The position numbers and the translations under genes were made by a program. Of a DNA stretch of 64,000 bases, positions 1 through 9,197 are shown in pieces; the stretch's first letter is position 1, and the number at the start of each line of letters is the position of its first letter. Where the stretch lies: positions 3,720,001 to 3,784,000 of the forward strand of contig NZ_JANADO010000001.1 of assembly GCF_024199845.1 (NCBI RefSeq), in the 5' to 3' direction. Source of the stretch: Bradyrhizobium sp. CCGB12 (GTDB lineage: Bacteria > Pseudomonadota > Alphaproteobacteria > Rhizobiales > Xanthobacteraceae). The notes under the pieces were generated by a model. It was given only the letters and a program-made list of their open reading frames with translations. It was not told the DNA's origin and searched no databases.

Positions 1-1
1 C

Positions 2-1266
2 GTCCTTGTGCTTGGCTACAATCTCCTGGACTCCCGGCTTGGCCGCGCCATGCGCGCGCTCCGCGGCGGCAATACGCTGGTCGAAAGCCTCGGCATCAAT
101 GCCTTCCGGATCAAGCTCGCGACCTTCGTGATCGCGGCGTTCCTGGCCTCGCTGTCCGGCTGGCTCTACGCGCATCTGAGCCGCTTCATCAGCCCGGGTC
201 CGTTCGATGCCGGTATGGGCATCGAATATCTGATGATGTCGATGGTCGGTGGCGCCGGCAGCCTTCTCGGCGGCGTCGTGGGTGCCGCCATCGTGACGCT
301 ACTGAAGAACAGCGTGCAGGACTATCTGCCACTCATCGCCAAGGGCGCATCCGGCCAGCTCGAGATCGTCGCCTTCTCCGCGCTGTTCATCCTGTTTTTG
401 CAATGGGCGCGGCAGGGCATCGTGCCGTTCGTCGCGCGCTACCTGCCGAAGATGCGGCGAGAGCGGCCGCAGTCGGCGCCGTCCCTGCCTCGCCGTTCGC
501 AGCCGAAGCCGGGCGAGCTCCTCCTGAAGGTGGATGGTGCCGAGCGCCGGTTCGGCGGCCTCGTCGCCGTCAACAATGTCAGCTTCGAGGTCCGCTCCGG
601 CGAGATCCTTGCCGTCATCGGCCCGAACGGCGCCGGCAAGAGCACGATGTTCAACTGCCTGACCGGTGCGCTCAGGGTCAACAAGGGTGAGATCGTGTTC
701 GCGGGACGCCCGATCACACGCGACGCGCAATCCCGCATCGCCAAGGCTGGAATCGCCAGAACCTTTCAGCACGTGAAGCTGCGGCCGCGCATGAGCCTGC
801 TCGAAAACGTCATGCTCGGCACCTACGGCCGCACCGGCACCGGCCTGTTTGCCGGCGCCTTCCGGCTGAATCGACGCGAGGAAGCGAGCGCCCGACATGA
901 GGCGCTGATGCAGCTCGAGCGCGTCGGGCTCGGCGACAAGCCATTCGAGCTCGCTGGCAACCTTCCCCTCGGCAATCAGCGCATCCTGGAGATCGCGCGC
1001 GCACTCGCGGCCGACCCTGCGCTGCTGGTGCTCGACGAGCCGGCGGCGGGTTTGCGCCGCCAGGAGAAGCTCAGGCTTGCCGAGCTGCTGCGGTCATTGC
1101 GGGCGGACCATCTGACCATTCTGATCGTCGAGCATGACATGGAGTTCGTGATGTCGCTGGTCGACCGCATCGTGGTGCTGGATTTCGGCTCCAAGCTCTG
1201 TGAAGGCGTACCGAGCGCGATCCGCAACGACGAGCGGGTTCAAGAGGCTTATCTCGGAGGCGTCGC

Positions 1267-1270
<4 letters not shown>
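2..1270 (+). CDS. LivM-LivG fusion: branched-chain-type ABC transporter permease/ATPase (5' partial)
   Basis: The frame is open from the window edge, so the N-terminus is missing; the first possible internal start is a GTG at 8. The first 140 or so visible residues are the C-terminal part of a LivM-type inner-membrane permease, with hydrophobic helices and the LivM-like stretch GGAGSLLGGVVGAAIVTLL. A charged proline-rich linker leads to a complete LivG-type ATPase from about residue 170, with Walker A GPNGAGKST, signature region LPLGNQRILEIARAL, Walker B LLVLDEPAAG and the switch histidine in VEHDME. LivM and LivG are usually separate proteins, so this is a permease-ATPase fusion. The gene overlaps livF by four bases (GTGA). 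With the aromatic genes downstream, the cargo may be an aromatic acid rather than leucine; that is inference. Confidence 0.9.
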
Positions 1271-1980
<710 letters not shown>

Positions 1981-2678
1981 AATCCGTCTGGATCAGGCCA
2001 GGCGAGCCGCGCAACAAAAATGTTCGAAAACAACCCCATGCACAGTAGCCGGTGACAGCGATATCAGTGGCTTAATCGCTGCTTGCGGATTTTACGAAAA
2101 TTAACTTGCTCCGTCGGGCAAAACAGTGGCATGATGCCATCATCGCCGCTCCCGGGATCGCGCCAACCTGGGCATCCCAGACTTCCGATATGAACCGCCA
2201 AACGCAAGCGTGCCTTGCCGCACCATGATGACGGCTGACATGTTGCTGTCCCCCGGTACCGTTGAAGATGTTACGTTTGGTTGCCGCTGGATGAATCCGT
2301 GGCTCCGCGCTGGCAGGCTTTTCTCCCGGGGTATCAGGTTAGGGGCACGCCTGATGTCCGCGATGCGTTCGTTGCTTGCGACAAGGACGAAGCCGAGGAT
2401 AGATTAGGCACATTGTCGCGGAACATGGATTCAAGTGCCCGTACGGGCAGCTCGACGCACCGACTTTCTGATCGCACTTGCCGATGCAGCCGACTTGGCC
2501 ACCGCCCAGTGACGAGACTTTGCGCTCCTGCGTGCAGGCGAATGCGGATTGCCGATACCGCCAGTCTTGAAGCGGACGAGCGAAGCAACGGCTGGCGGGT
2601 GCAAGACCCACCTGAGTATCTGCCGTCGCGGAGTTCAGCCTGAGACCGATAGGGTAGTCACTCGATAGGGAGCTTGAG
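1981..2678. other. Intergenic region, no supported gene
   Basis: Short open frames on both strands here have no recognisable motif, and their codon use does not look like that of the neighbours. A sequence of the form GGGAGCTTGAG just before 2679 is the ribosome binding site of the cyclase gene. The rest may be degenerate sequence; nothing further can be supported. Confidence 0.5.
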
Positions 2679-4184
2679 ATGAGTGTCCCGTCTCCAGTCA
2701 ACGAGAGTCTCCTGAGCCAGCGCCTCGATGCGCTCGGATCGGCAAGAAGCTGGGCTCCGAATGCCCTCTCGGATCTCGAACACTTCATCCGTACTGCCGA
2801 CGACTATGATCTCTTTCGCGTCAACCCCATCCACTACGGCCGTCTCGTCGGACTATCCGAGACGGACGCGATAGAGCTGTTCGTGCACGCCGCAAAGGTA
2901 GGTCTGTTCGAGATGGACTGGCTGCTCATCTGCGCCTATTGCCCGCAGGTCGCCGGCAGCTTTCGCGAGCTCGACCAGGTCCATCCGCGCTTTCAGTGCG
3001 CGTTCTGCAACGCGAACAACGATGTGGCATTGGACGACTACATTCAGGTCGCCTTTACGGTCTCGAGCGGCGTGCGCGACATCATATTCCGCCATCCCGA
3101 AAGGCTTTCTGTTGAGGATTTCTACCTGCGCTACAACTTTTCCAAGGGCTTCATCGCTCCGCACGGGATGACGCATCAGCAGCTCGTTGCGGCGCTCTCA
3201 CGGGGATTTGCCGATATCGAGGCCCATGAGCGCCGCAGCTTCGACTTCGAGGTTACGGCTGGCCGTTTCGAGGTGCTGGACCTGAGCCACAAACTCCTTC
3301 TGGTCTTCTTCGCGGACGGGAAGCCGGCAGAACGGCAAGAGACGCTGGTCCAGCTCGAGTCTGGCCGCTTCCTGGTGCCCGACCGCCCGACGGCACCGAG
3401 AGACATGGTCCTCGGCGACGGACGCTTTTCGTTCCGGCAGACGGCTGATCTCACCCCCGGCAAACACACCATCCGGATCGAGAACCGCACCGGCGATCGC
3501 GGTCGCCTCTGGTTCGTCCAGTATCCCCCGGGTTTCGAGCCCCATCTGGTCGAATATGAACCGTTTCTTTCCGGCAGGCGCTTGCTGCTCACCCCGAGCT
3601 TCCGCGAACTCTACAAGGCGCAGCTGGTGGATGAGGGCGAGAGCATCAAAGTCTCAGACATGACTTTCCTGTTCACCGATCTGAAGCAGTCGACTCCGCT
3701 GTATGAAAGCGTTGGTGACGTGAACGCGTATTTTTTGGTCCGTCAACACTTCGAGATCCTGAACCGGATCATCCGGGAACGGTCCGGCACCATCGTCAAG
3801 ACGATCGGCGACGCGGTCATGGCCGGGTTCGAGCGTCCTCAGGACGCCGTTTGCGCTTCCATCGAGATGATCGAAGAACTGTCGCGATTCAACCGGACCG
3901 CTTCGCAGCCGCTGGGGCTCAAGGTCGGTGTCCATAAGGGACGTGCGATTGCGGTGACGCTCAACGACCGCATCGACTATTTCGGACAGGACGTGAATAT
4001 CGCCGCACGCGTGCAAGGTCTCGCCGATGTCAACGAAGTCTGCATCAGTGCAACGGTGATGGAGGCGCCGGGCATCGGTGACATCGTCAATTCACGTTCA
4101 ATGTCGCGCAACTACGAGAACCTGAAAGGCATCGGCCAGAAGATGGAAGTCCATCGCGTGACGGTCAGTTCGACGCAGATATGA
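2679..4184 (+). CDS. Class III adenylate/guanylate cyclase with DUF5939-like N-terminal region
   Basis: The C-terminal part (about residues 325-500) is a class III nucleotidyl cyclase domain. The first metal-binding aspartate lies in TFLFTDLKQST (Asp334), the second in IGDAVMAGF (Asp378), and the conserved Asn/Arg stretch is YFGQDVNIAARVQ. The first 300 residues resemble the region found in soluble rhizobial cyclases (DUF5939 type). They contain two CxxC pairs (CAYC and CAFC) that look like a zinc ribbon. There is no membrane segment, so it should be cytosolic and make cAMP (or cGMP) from a nucleoside triphosphate. ATG is preceded by a good Shine-Dalgarno, GGGAG. It stands alone as a single-gene unit, and the signal sensed is unknown. 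Confidence 0.88.
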   Translation: MSVPSPVNESLLSQRLDALGSARSWAPNALSDLEHFIRTADDYDLFRVNPIHYGRLVGLSETDAIELFVHAAKVGLFEMDWLLICAYCPQVAGSFRELDQVHPRFQCAFCNANNDVALDDYIQVAFTVSSGVRDIIFRHPERLSVEDFYLRYNFSKGFIAPHGMTHQQLVAALSRGFADIEAHERRSFDFEVTAGRFEVLDLSHKLLLVFFADGKPAERQETLVQLESGRFLVPDRPTAPRDMVLGDGRFSFRQTADLTPGKHTIRIENRTGDRGRLWFVQYPPGFEPHLVEYEPFLSGRRLLLTPSFRELYKAQLVDEGESIKVSDMTFLFTDLKQSTPLYESVGDVNAYFLVRQHFEILNRIIRERSGTIVKTIGDAVMAGFERPQDAVCASIEMIEELSRFNRTASQPLGLKVGVHKGRAIAVTLNDRIDYFGQDVNIAARVQGLADVNEVCISATVMEAPGIGDIVNSRSMSRNYENLKGIGQKMEVHRVTVSSTQI

Positions 4185-4487
4185 ACGACCGCGGTGCTGC
4201 CGTGAGGCGCGGGCCGACGGATCCCGCGCGATAGCAATTCGTGTGTTAGCTGCGTGAAAACAGTGCCAGACGTCCTGGCCCGAGATGTCGAGTTGAGTCA
4301 TGTCATCCTCCGGATGCTTGGCATAGAATAATCGAATGGCGGACCGGTGTGGCGCAGCGACCAAAACCTTCCTCTAGGCTGTCGCTGGCGCTTCCGCGGC
4401 TTTGACTGGCTTGCGCCATCGCGGTCCGATGCGTTCTGCATACTCCGAGCGAGCGCCCCCGGCGCGAAAACGCCGGGAGCGGTATCG
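4185..4487. other. Convergent intergenic region with two GC-rich hairpins
   Basis: This 303-base stretch lies between the cyclase (plus) and the hydrolase (minus). It holds a possible stem GCGCGGG/CCCGCGC at 4207-4229 and a second stem at 4458-4477 just beyond the hydrolase stop. No gene is supported in it. Confidence 0.5.
4458..4477 (-). terminator. GC hairpin after the hydrolase gene
   Basis: A perfect 7-bp stem (CCCGGCG/CGCCGGG) with a six-base loop lies about 10 bases downstream of the hydrolase stop on the minus strand. It lacks a clear U-tract after the stem, so it may only slow polymerase or stabilise the 3' end. Confidence 0.4.
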
Positions 4488-5258
4488 TCACTTCGCGAGT
4501 GCGGCCTTTTCAATCGCCGCGGCGACTTCCTTGGCATGAACGACGAGCGAAGCATGGCTGCCTGCGACTTCCGTCGTCTGCGCCTTGATCCTCGCTGCGA
4601 ATGACTTCTGGGCCTCGGGCGCGAGGACTTTGTCCTTCGTGCTGATGACATAGAACGTCGGCTTGTCATGCCAGGCCGCAATGTCGACGGGAGCTTCGAA
4701 CGCAACGTGGTTCAACGGAAGCTGCGAGTTGGCGAGGTGCTCAGCGATTTCCGGAGGAAGGTCAGCCGCGACGGCTGACGGAAACACTTTGGGATCGATG
4801 TACAAATTGCCCTTCGCGTCGGGATGGATCGCGTTGCCACCCTCGGTCGACGGGCCGGCCTTTGCCAGCGACGCCAGGGATTCACCTACCTCCGGCGCGA
4901 AAGCGGAAACATAGACCAGCGCCGAAACCTTGGGATCGTTGCCGGCTTGCGTGATCACCACGCCGCCCCAGGAGTGGCCGACCAGAACGGTCCTGCCGTT
5001 CTGCTTCGCGAGCGCCTGTTTGGTGGCATCGACGTCAGCGGCGAGCGAAGTGAGCGGATTCTCCACGAGCGTTACGTTGTAGCCTTTCTTCGTGAGAATA
5101 TCGGCAACCGGCTGCCAGCTCGTCTGGTCCACGAAAGCGCCGTGCACGAGCACGATGTTATGGGTTGCTCCCTTGGGCAGCTCGGCGGAATGGGCGGAGG
5201 CGACCAATGTCGATCCGGCCAGGAGTATGGTGGCGGCTGAGAGAAGAATATTTCGCAT
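4488..5258 (-). CDS. Secreted alpha/beta-fold hydrolase
   Basis: The 256-residue product starts at an ATG with AGGAA eight bases upstream. The open frame runs further 5', but that extension looks non-coding. Residues 1-25 form a Sec signal peptide (MRNILLSAATILLAG then AHSA). The mature protein shows the oxyanion-hole motif LVHGAF near 38-42 and the nucleophile elbow GHSWGG with Ser96. Asp209 in STKDK is the likely acid and His235 in AGSHAS the likely base. This is the short-esterase/Abhydrolase_6 type often annotated simply as alpha/beta hydrolase; the substrate is unknown. It is transcribed divergently from an AraC-family regulator, which probably controls it. Confidence 0.85.
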   Translation of the reverse strand: MRNILLSAATILLAGSTLVASAHSAELPKGATHNIVLVHGAFVDQTSWQPVADILTKKGYNVTLVENPLTSLAADVDATKQALAKQNGRTVLVGHSWGGVVITQAGNDPKVSALVYVSAFAPEVGESLASLAKAGPSTEGGNAIHPDAKGNLYIDPKVFPSAVAADLPPEIAEHLANSQLPLNHVAFEAPVDIAAWHDKPTFYVISTKDKVLAPEAQKSFAARIKAQTTEVAGSHASLVVHAKEVAAAIEKAALAK

Positions 5259-5474
5259 TGATTGTTCCTGTTGGCATGTCGGACGAACACAGTCCGGGGG
5301 AATGGACAGGCGTTTCCAGCAAGGTGGCGGTTCTTCCATCTGCCGTCGGCGAAATGGTTGCCGCACGTAATGTCGGCCCGCCCGCGACATGACCTATTGC
5401 GCGGCGCTTTCGGACGATAGGGATCAATCGTCCGGATGTTGTGTCCAATCGTCCACCGGTCTAATCTCGGCAGC
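5259..5474. promoter_or_regulatory. Divergent promoter region between hydrolase and AraC regulator
   Basis: The 216 bases between the two divergent starts must hold both promoters. I see no convincing direct-repeat operator for the regulator by eye. Confidence 0.45.
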
Positions 5475-6437
5475 ATGGACATCCTCGCCCAAGTGCTCGA
5501 TCGCGTTCGTCTCGGCGGGACGCTGCTCTTTCACTTCGAGCTCGGTCATCCCTGGCATCTCGAGTTGCCGTCGCGCCCCTACGCCCTGTTTCACTATCTC
5601 AGCCAGGGCTCCGCCACCCTCGCGCTCGAACAGGGACAGGAAATCGAGATGACCGAGGGCGATTTTGTCGTGATCACACGCGGCGAGCCCCACGTGTTTT
5701 ATTCGGATCGCCGGGCCGAGCCTTTGCGGATCATGGATATCGATCGAGCGTCGTCGCGGTTTGGCGTCATTCGTCACGGCAGCCGCGCAAAGCCGATCTC
5801 GACCATGATCTGCGGCAATTTCACCGTGTCCCGGCCGATGTTTGGCAGCGTGCTGGAGCTGCTTCCGCCCGTGCTCCTGCTGAAGCCGACGGCGGACGGT
5901 GGCTGGCTCGAAGCCATTCTGCGCCGCATGGTCAGCGAGTCCGCACTCGAGCGTCCCGGTCAACGCGTCGCGCTTTCACGACTGACGGAAGTGCTGTTCG
6001 TCGAGGCGCTCCGAAGTTGGATCGCGTCTCTCAGTCCCGGACAAGGCGGCTGGCTCGGGGCCATATCGGACCCGCATATCGGACCGGCGCTCAAGTTGAT
6101 CCACGAAAACCCGGAGCGGCCCTGGACCCTGAGCGACCTCGGCCATCGCGTGGGGCTCGGCCGCTCGGTATTCTCGGCCCGCTTCACCAAGCTCGTCGGC
6201 CAGTCCATGCATCGTTATGTGATCGAACGCCGAATGGCGGAGGCGGCGTTCCTGCTCGAAACCACCGATGAGCCCATCGCACGGATCGCGAGCCAGGTCG
6301 GTTACGAGACAGCGGCGGCGTTTTCAAAACTGTTCCATCGACATCATGGCCTGTCGCCCGGCCGGTACCGAGCAACTCGACGCTCTGGCAGCGGCCAAGG
6401 GCAAGGGGACGTTCAGGAAGCAGCGATCGCCGATTGA
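5475..6437 (+). CDS. AraC-family transcriptional regulator with N-terminal cupin
   Basis: The 320-residue protein starts at ATG 5475; an upstream in-frame ATG at 5436 is less likely because conserved sequence begins with MDILAQVLDRVRLGG. Residues 1-175 form the cupin-type sensor of the AraC_binding_2/Cupin_6 kind (FHYLSQGSATLAL, TRGEPHVFYSD). Residues about 210-305 form the two helix-turn-helix AraC DNA-binding domain. The second HTH region is EPIARIASQVGYETAAAFSK, ending in the family hallmark HHGLSPGRYR. The divergent alpha/beta hydrolase is the obvious target. The inducer is unknown. Confidence 0.9.
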   Translation: MDILAQVLDRVRLGGTLLFHFELGHPWHLELPSRPYALFHYLSQGSATLALEQGQEIEMTEGDFVVITRGEPHVFYSDRRAEPLRIMDIDRASSRFGVIRHGSRAKPISTMICGNFTVSRPMFGSVLELLPPVLLLKPTADGGWLEAILRRMVSESALERPGQRVALSRLTEVLFVEALRSWIASLSPGQGGWLGAISDPHIGPALKLIHENPERPWTLSDLGHRVGLGRSVFSARFTKLVGQSMHRYVIERRMAEAAFLLETTDEPIARIASQVGYETAAAFSKLFHRHHGLSPGRYRATRRSGSGQGQGDVQEAAIAD

Positions 6438-6715
6438 ACTTGGCCAAGCCCAGGTTCGTGCCGTTCTGGCTTTCCGATCTGAACGGATGCTTCGGAGCGC
6501 ATTCCCACGGCCGCTTGATGTGGCGCAGCCGCCATCGACACTCCAGCACGAGCCGCGACCCAAAGCAGCACTCGACGAGTGCTGCAAATCTCGCAAAGTT
6601 CAACGACGACAACAAATAGCAAATTCGATAAGCGGCAGTGGGGCTGCACCGGCGGCGGGCTTAGCAGCCTTAGCTGGCGTAGTTGCGATGAACCGAACAT
6701 CGCTCGTCGGGCGGA

Positions 6716-7063
6716 TCAGGCTGTATGTCGAAGCGAGCTTCCATAATGCTTAAAGAATTGATCAAGCTTCACTGGCTCGCCGGTATCTCGCCAGAACAGT
6801 GTTTTTCCGAGGCTAGCCGCCACGGCGAGGCGGTGATGGCCGCCGATTAAAGTATGATCATCCGATGCAATGGCGATGACTTCGCCGTCTTCGTCCATGA
6901 TTTTCATACTGCCTCCAATCCAGCGTTCAGCGCCGCCGCGATCGTGCGCAATATCTAACCTCTTGCGCGCTGTGGACGTTCCAATCCATGTGAAGATCAG
7001 CGGCGGCCGTCGGCGGCTTTTGACCCGCAACGTCGCCTTCCCACTTCCAAATTGGTCACACAC
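6716..7063 (-). CDS. Small ParB/sulfiredoxin-like protein, possibly a remnant
   Basis: The frame encodes 115 residues from a GTG. Residues about 55-100 contain DEDGEVIAIASDDHTLIGG followed by HHRLAVAASLG, which resembles the core of ParB-like/sulfiredoxin-fold nucleotidyl-binding domains (the pattern G-H-H-R-L-x-x-A). The N-terminal 50 residues are not convincing, and the domain lacks the rest of a ParB protein. It may be a short stand-alone domain starting at an internal ATG, or a decayed gene. The coding call is tentative. Confidence 0.4.
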   Translation of the reverse strand: MCDQFGSGKATLRVKSRRRPPLIFTWIGTSTARKRLDIAHDRGGAERWIGGSMKIMDEDGEVIAIASDDHTLIGGHHRLAVAASLGKTLFWRDTGEPVKLDQFFKHYGSSLRHTA

Positions 7064-7103
7064 AGTGTCCTACCCACGCGTATTCTTTCACGCTCTCGGC
7101 CAT

Positions 7104-7811
7104 CTAGGGCTTAGACCTAACCACCCTCGTCAGCATCGGAAAATGCTTGTTGCCGCCCGAGAAAGGCGGGAACTGGACGAAGTCCGCGCGCATACGCTTG
7201 ATCACGTCGGAGCCGAGCGCATGCGCGAGGGCTTGTGGGCTGTCGAATACCAGCTTGTTGCGTTGCATGTGCTCGACACGCTGCGACGGGAGCCGGTCGA
7301 TCCAATCGATGCGGGTGTAGATCTCGATCTGGCGGACATCAGGGAAGGTCCGCATGATCGATGGATGGTGCTCCAGATAGTGCAGATTCCAGGCGTTCAT
7401 GTCCTCGGCCGGGCCGGCATAGTGGACGAGATAACTGCACGGAGTTCTCGTTCCTGCCGGATGTGCGGCGACATCGACGGGAAACGCGCGTGTCAGCATC
7501 ACCTGGTGCGTGACGTCCAGTCCGGTGAGGCCGGATAGTCCGGCGCCTGTCGCGAGGCTGGCAAGGACACTGTCGCGGTCCATGGCCGCCTCGCAGGCGA
7601 ACAGATCGGGAAACCGCAGTTGAAGCGCAAACACGGGGCCGGAGCCATCGTCCCTGTAGGGATGGTCAACCGACTCTTCGAGCGGCGTGAACAGCAGGCC
7701 CTCGGTCATATCAGGGATCGATCCGACCAACTCCGCCACAGTGGCAACCTCGTCGGAACGAATTCGCCGCTCGCCTGTGGAATCGGAGAATGTCATGAAG
7801 AGCGAGATCAT
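7104..7811 (-). CDS. EthD-like dimeric alpha/beta-barrel protein
   Basis: The 235-residue protein has a central segment LVHYAGPAEDMNAWNLHYLE followed by HHPSIMRTFPDVRQIEIYTR. This is the pattern of EthD/dimeric alpha-beta barrel domains (about residues 125-230), with an apparent duplicated half in the N-terminal 110 residues. Such proteins often accompany aromatic-ring catabolic genes, but their chemistry is usually undefined. The start ATG overlaps the stop of the thioesterase gene by four bases, and it is the last gene of the nitrilase-cupin-FAH-thioesterase operon. Its function in the pathway is unknown. Confidence 0.7.
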   Translation of the reverse strand: MISLFMTFSDSTGERRIRSDEVATVAELVGSIPDMTEGLLFTPLEESVDHPYRDDGSGPVFALQLRFPDLFACEAAMDRDSVLASLATGAGLSGLTGLDVTHQVMLTRAFPVDVAAHPAGTRTPCSYLVHYAGPAEDMNAWNLHYLEHHPSIMRTFPDVRQIEIYTRIDWIDRLPSQRVEHMQRNKLVFDSPQALAHALGSDVIKRMRADFVQFPPFSGGNKHFPMLTRVVRSKP

Positions 7812-8245
7812 GCGGGTGCTGCCTCGGTGCCCTCGCCCACGCTCACATGCGCCATCAATGCGGCGCGAATGTCATCGGGCCACGGGATCGCATGATGATC
7901 GACGAGCGAGGTTGCCGCAAGGATCTGGCGCGCGCGCCAGCGCGGACCATTCGCACCGGAGACAATATGCTCCAGATGGAGGGACGATCCGCCGATCCGG
8001 ACGATGCGCAAGCTGAACGTCAGGAGATCGCCGAACATCGACGGCCGGGAGAAATCGCATGTCAGGTGGACCGTGGGCGTGCCTATCTTCCGCACCGTAA
8101 TCAGTTCCGGCCAGGGAAAGCCGATTTCCGCCCAGAAGTCCTCGACGACGCCGTTGAGGATGTTCAGGTAGGACGGGAAGTAGGCGATGCCCGAGGGATC
8201 GCAATCCCCGAACCTGAGCTCGCGATCGAACGAGAAATTCGTCAT
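7808..8245 (-). CDS. 4-hydroxybenzoyl-CoA thioesterase family protein
   Basis: The 145-residue hotdog-fold protein starts at ATG 8245, which overlaps the stop of the FAH gene (ATGA). A longer frame to 8323 is only read-through into that gene. The motif GDCDPSGIAYFPSYLNILNG matches the 4HBT active-site segment (D-x-x-G-I-x-Y/F-F-P-x-Y). The acid or CoA ester substrate cannot be read from sequence. Its place between an FAH-family hydrolase and an EthD-like protein indicates release of a CoA-bound intermediate in an aromatic pathway. Confidence 0.85.
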   Translation of the reverse strand: MTNFSFDRELRFGDCDPSGIAYFPSYLNILNGVVEDFWAEIGFPWPELITVRKIGTPTVHLTCDFSRPSMFGDLLTFSLRIVRIGGSSLHLEHIVSGANGPRWRARQILAATSLVDHHAIPWPDDIRAALMAHVSVGEGTEAAPA

Positions 8246-9153
8246 CAGATCGCAACGACGGGGTGACGGATGACGCCGACACCGTCGACGCCGGCTTCCA
8301 CCACGTCTCCTGGCCAGAGCCATTCCTGAGGAGTCATACCTGCGCCGACGCCTTCAGGCGTACCGGTAGCGATGATGTCGCCGGGCTCGAGCGTCATCCC
8401 CGACGAGATGTCTGATATCAGAACCGGGATGTCGAAGATCATGTACTTGGTATTGGAGTCCTGCTTCGTGACGCCGTTCTTGGTCAGCCAGAGCCGCAGA
8501 TCATGCGGATCAGCGATCTCGTCCGCCGTCACGATGCACGGGCCGAACGGCGCGTAGGTATCCATGCCCTTGGAGAAGATCCACTGCCCGGCGCGGCGAT
8601 TGTCGCGCGCGGAGATGTCGATCATCACCGAATAGCCGAAGACGTGCTCCATCGCCGTCTCGACCGAAATGCGAGTTGCAGTCTTGCCGATGATGACGGC
8701 GAGCTCGACCTCCCAGTCGAGCTGCTGCGTCATCTTCGCATTGTGCTGGATCGCGGCGCCCGGACCGATCACGGAGGTCGGCGGCTTGGAGAAGACGACC
8801 GGCTGCTTCGGCAGGTCCTTGTCCGTGTCCAGGCTCTTGGCAGATTCCGCCACATGCGCGCGATAGTTCAACCCGATGCCGAAGATGTTCTTCCGCGGGC
8901 GCGGGATCGGTGCCTGGAGCCTCACATCCTCAATCGGAACGGCGGAGCCGACCGGCAAATGTCCGTTGCTGCTGTCGAGGCACGCCTTCAGCGCCGGCAG
9001 CAGCGTCACGCTGTTGTCGATGAAAGACAGCATGTCGCTCGGCCAGACGAGCCCCCTGGACGCACCGAGCCGCTCGACATCGACGACCAATCCGTTGACG
9101 AGAACCCCAAGGCGGGCACCGCTGGAGCCCAAGGTGTAGGTGACAAGGCGCAT
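8245..9153 (-). CDS. Fumarylacetoacetate hydrolase (FAH) family protein
   Basis: This 302-residue protein has an N-terminal small domain and a FAH core from about residue 85. The metal-binding and catalytic motifs are present: GIGLNYRAHVAES, QLDWEVELAVIIG, SARDNRRAGQW and the C-terminal ATGTPEGVG. The family hydrolyses C-C bonds or acts as isomerase/decarboxylase on dioxo acids formed after aromatic ring cleavage. It lies 44 bases downstream of the bicupin dioxygenase, the usual partner that produces such ring-cleavage products. It is translationally coupled to the thioesterase. Confidence 0.92.
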   Translation of the reverse strand: MRLVTYTLGSSGARLGVLVNGLVVDVERLGASRGLVWPSDMLSFIDNSVTLLPALKACLDSSNGHLPVGSAVPIEDVRLQAPIPRPRKNIFGIGLNYRAHVAESAKSLDTDKDLPKQPVVFSKPPTSVIGPGAAIQHNAKMTQQLDWEVELAVIIGKTATRISVETAMEHVFGYSVMIDISARDNRRAGQWIFSKGMDTYAPFGPCIVTADEIADPHDLRLWLTKNGVTKQDSNTKYMIFDIPVLISDISSGMTLEPGDIIATGTPEGVGAGMTPQEWLWPGDVVEAGVDGVGVIRHPVVAI

Positions 9154-9197
9154 GAAAGCTTTATCCGGCTATTCTGTTTGAATTCTGCAAGGACATT

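Noticed and set aside
2281..2643. A 120-codon frame upstream of the cyclase gene
   Set aside because: No motif and no ribosome binding site; an overlapping frame on the other strand of similar length shows that open frames here are not informative.
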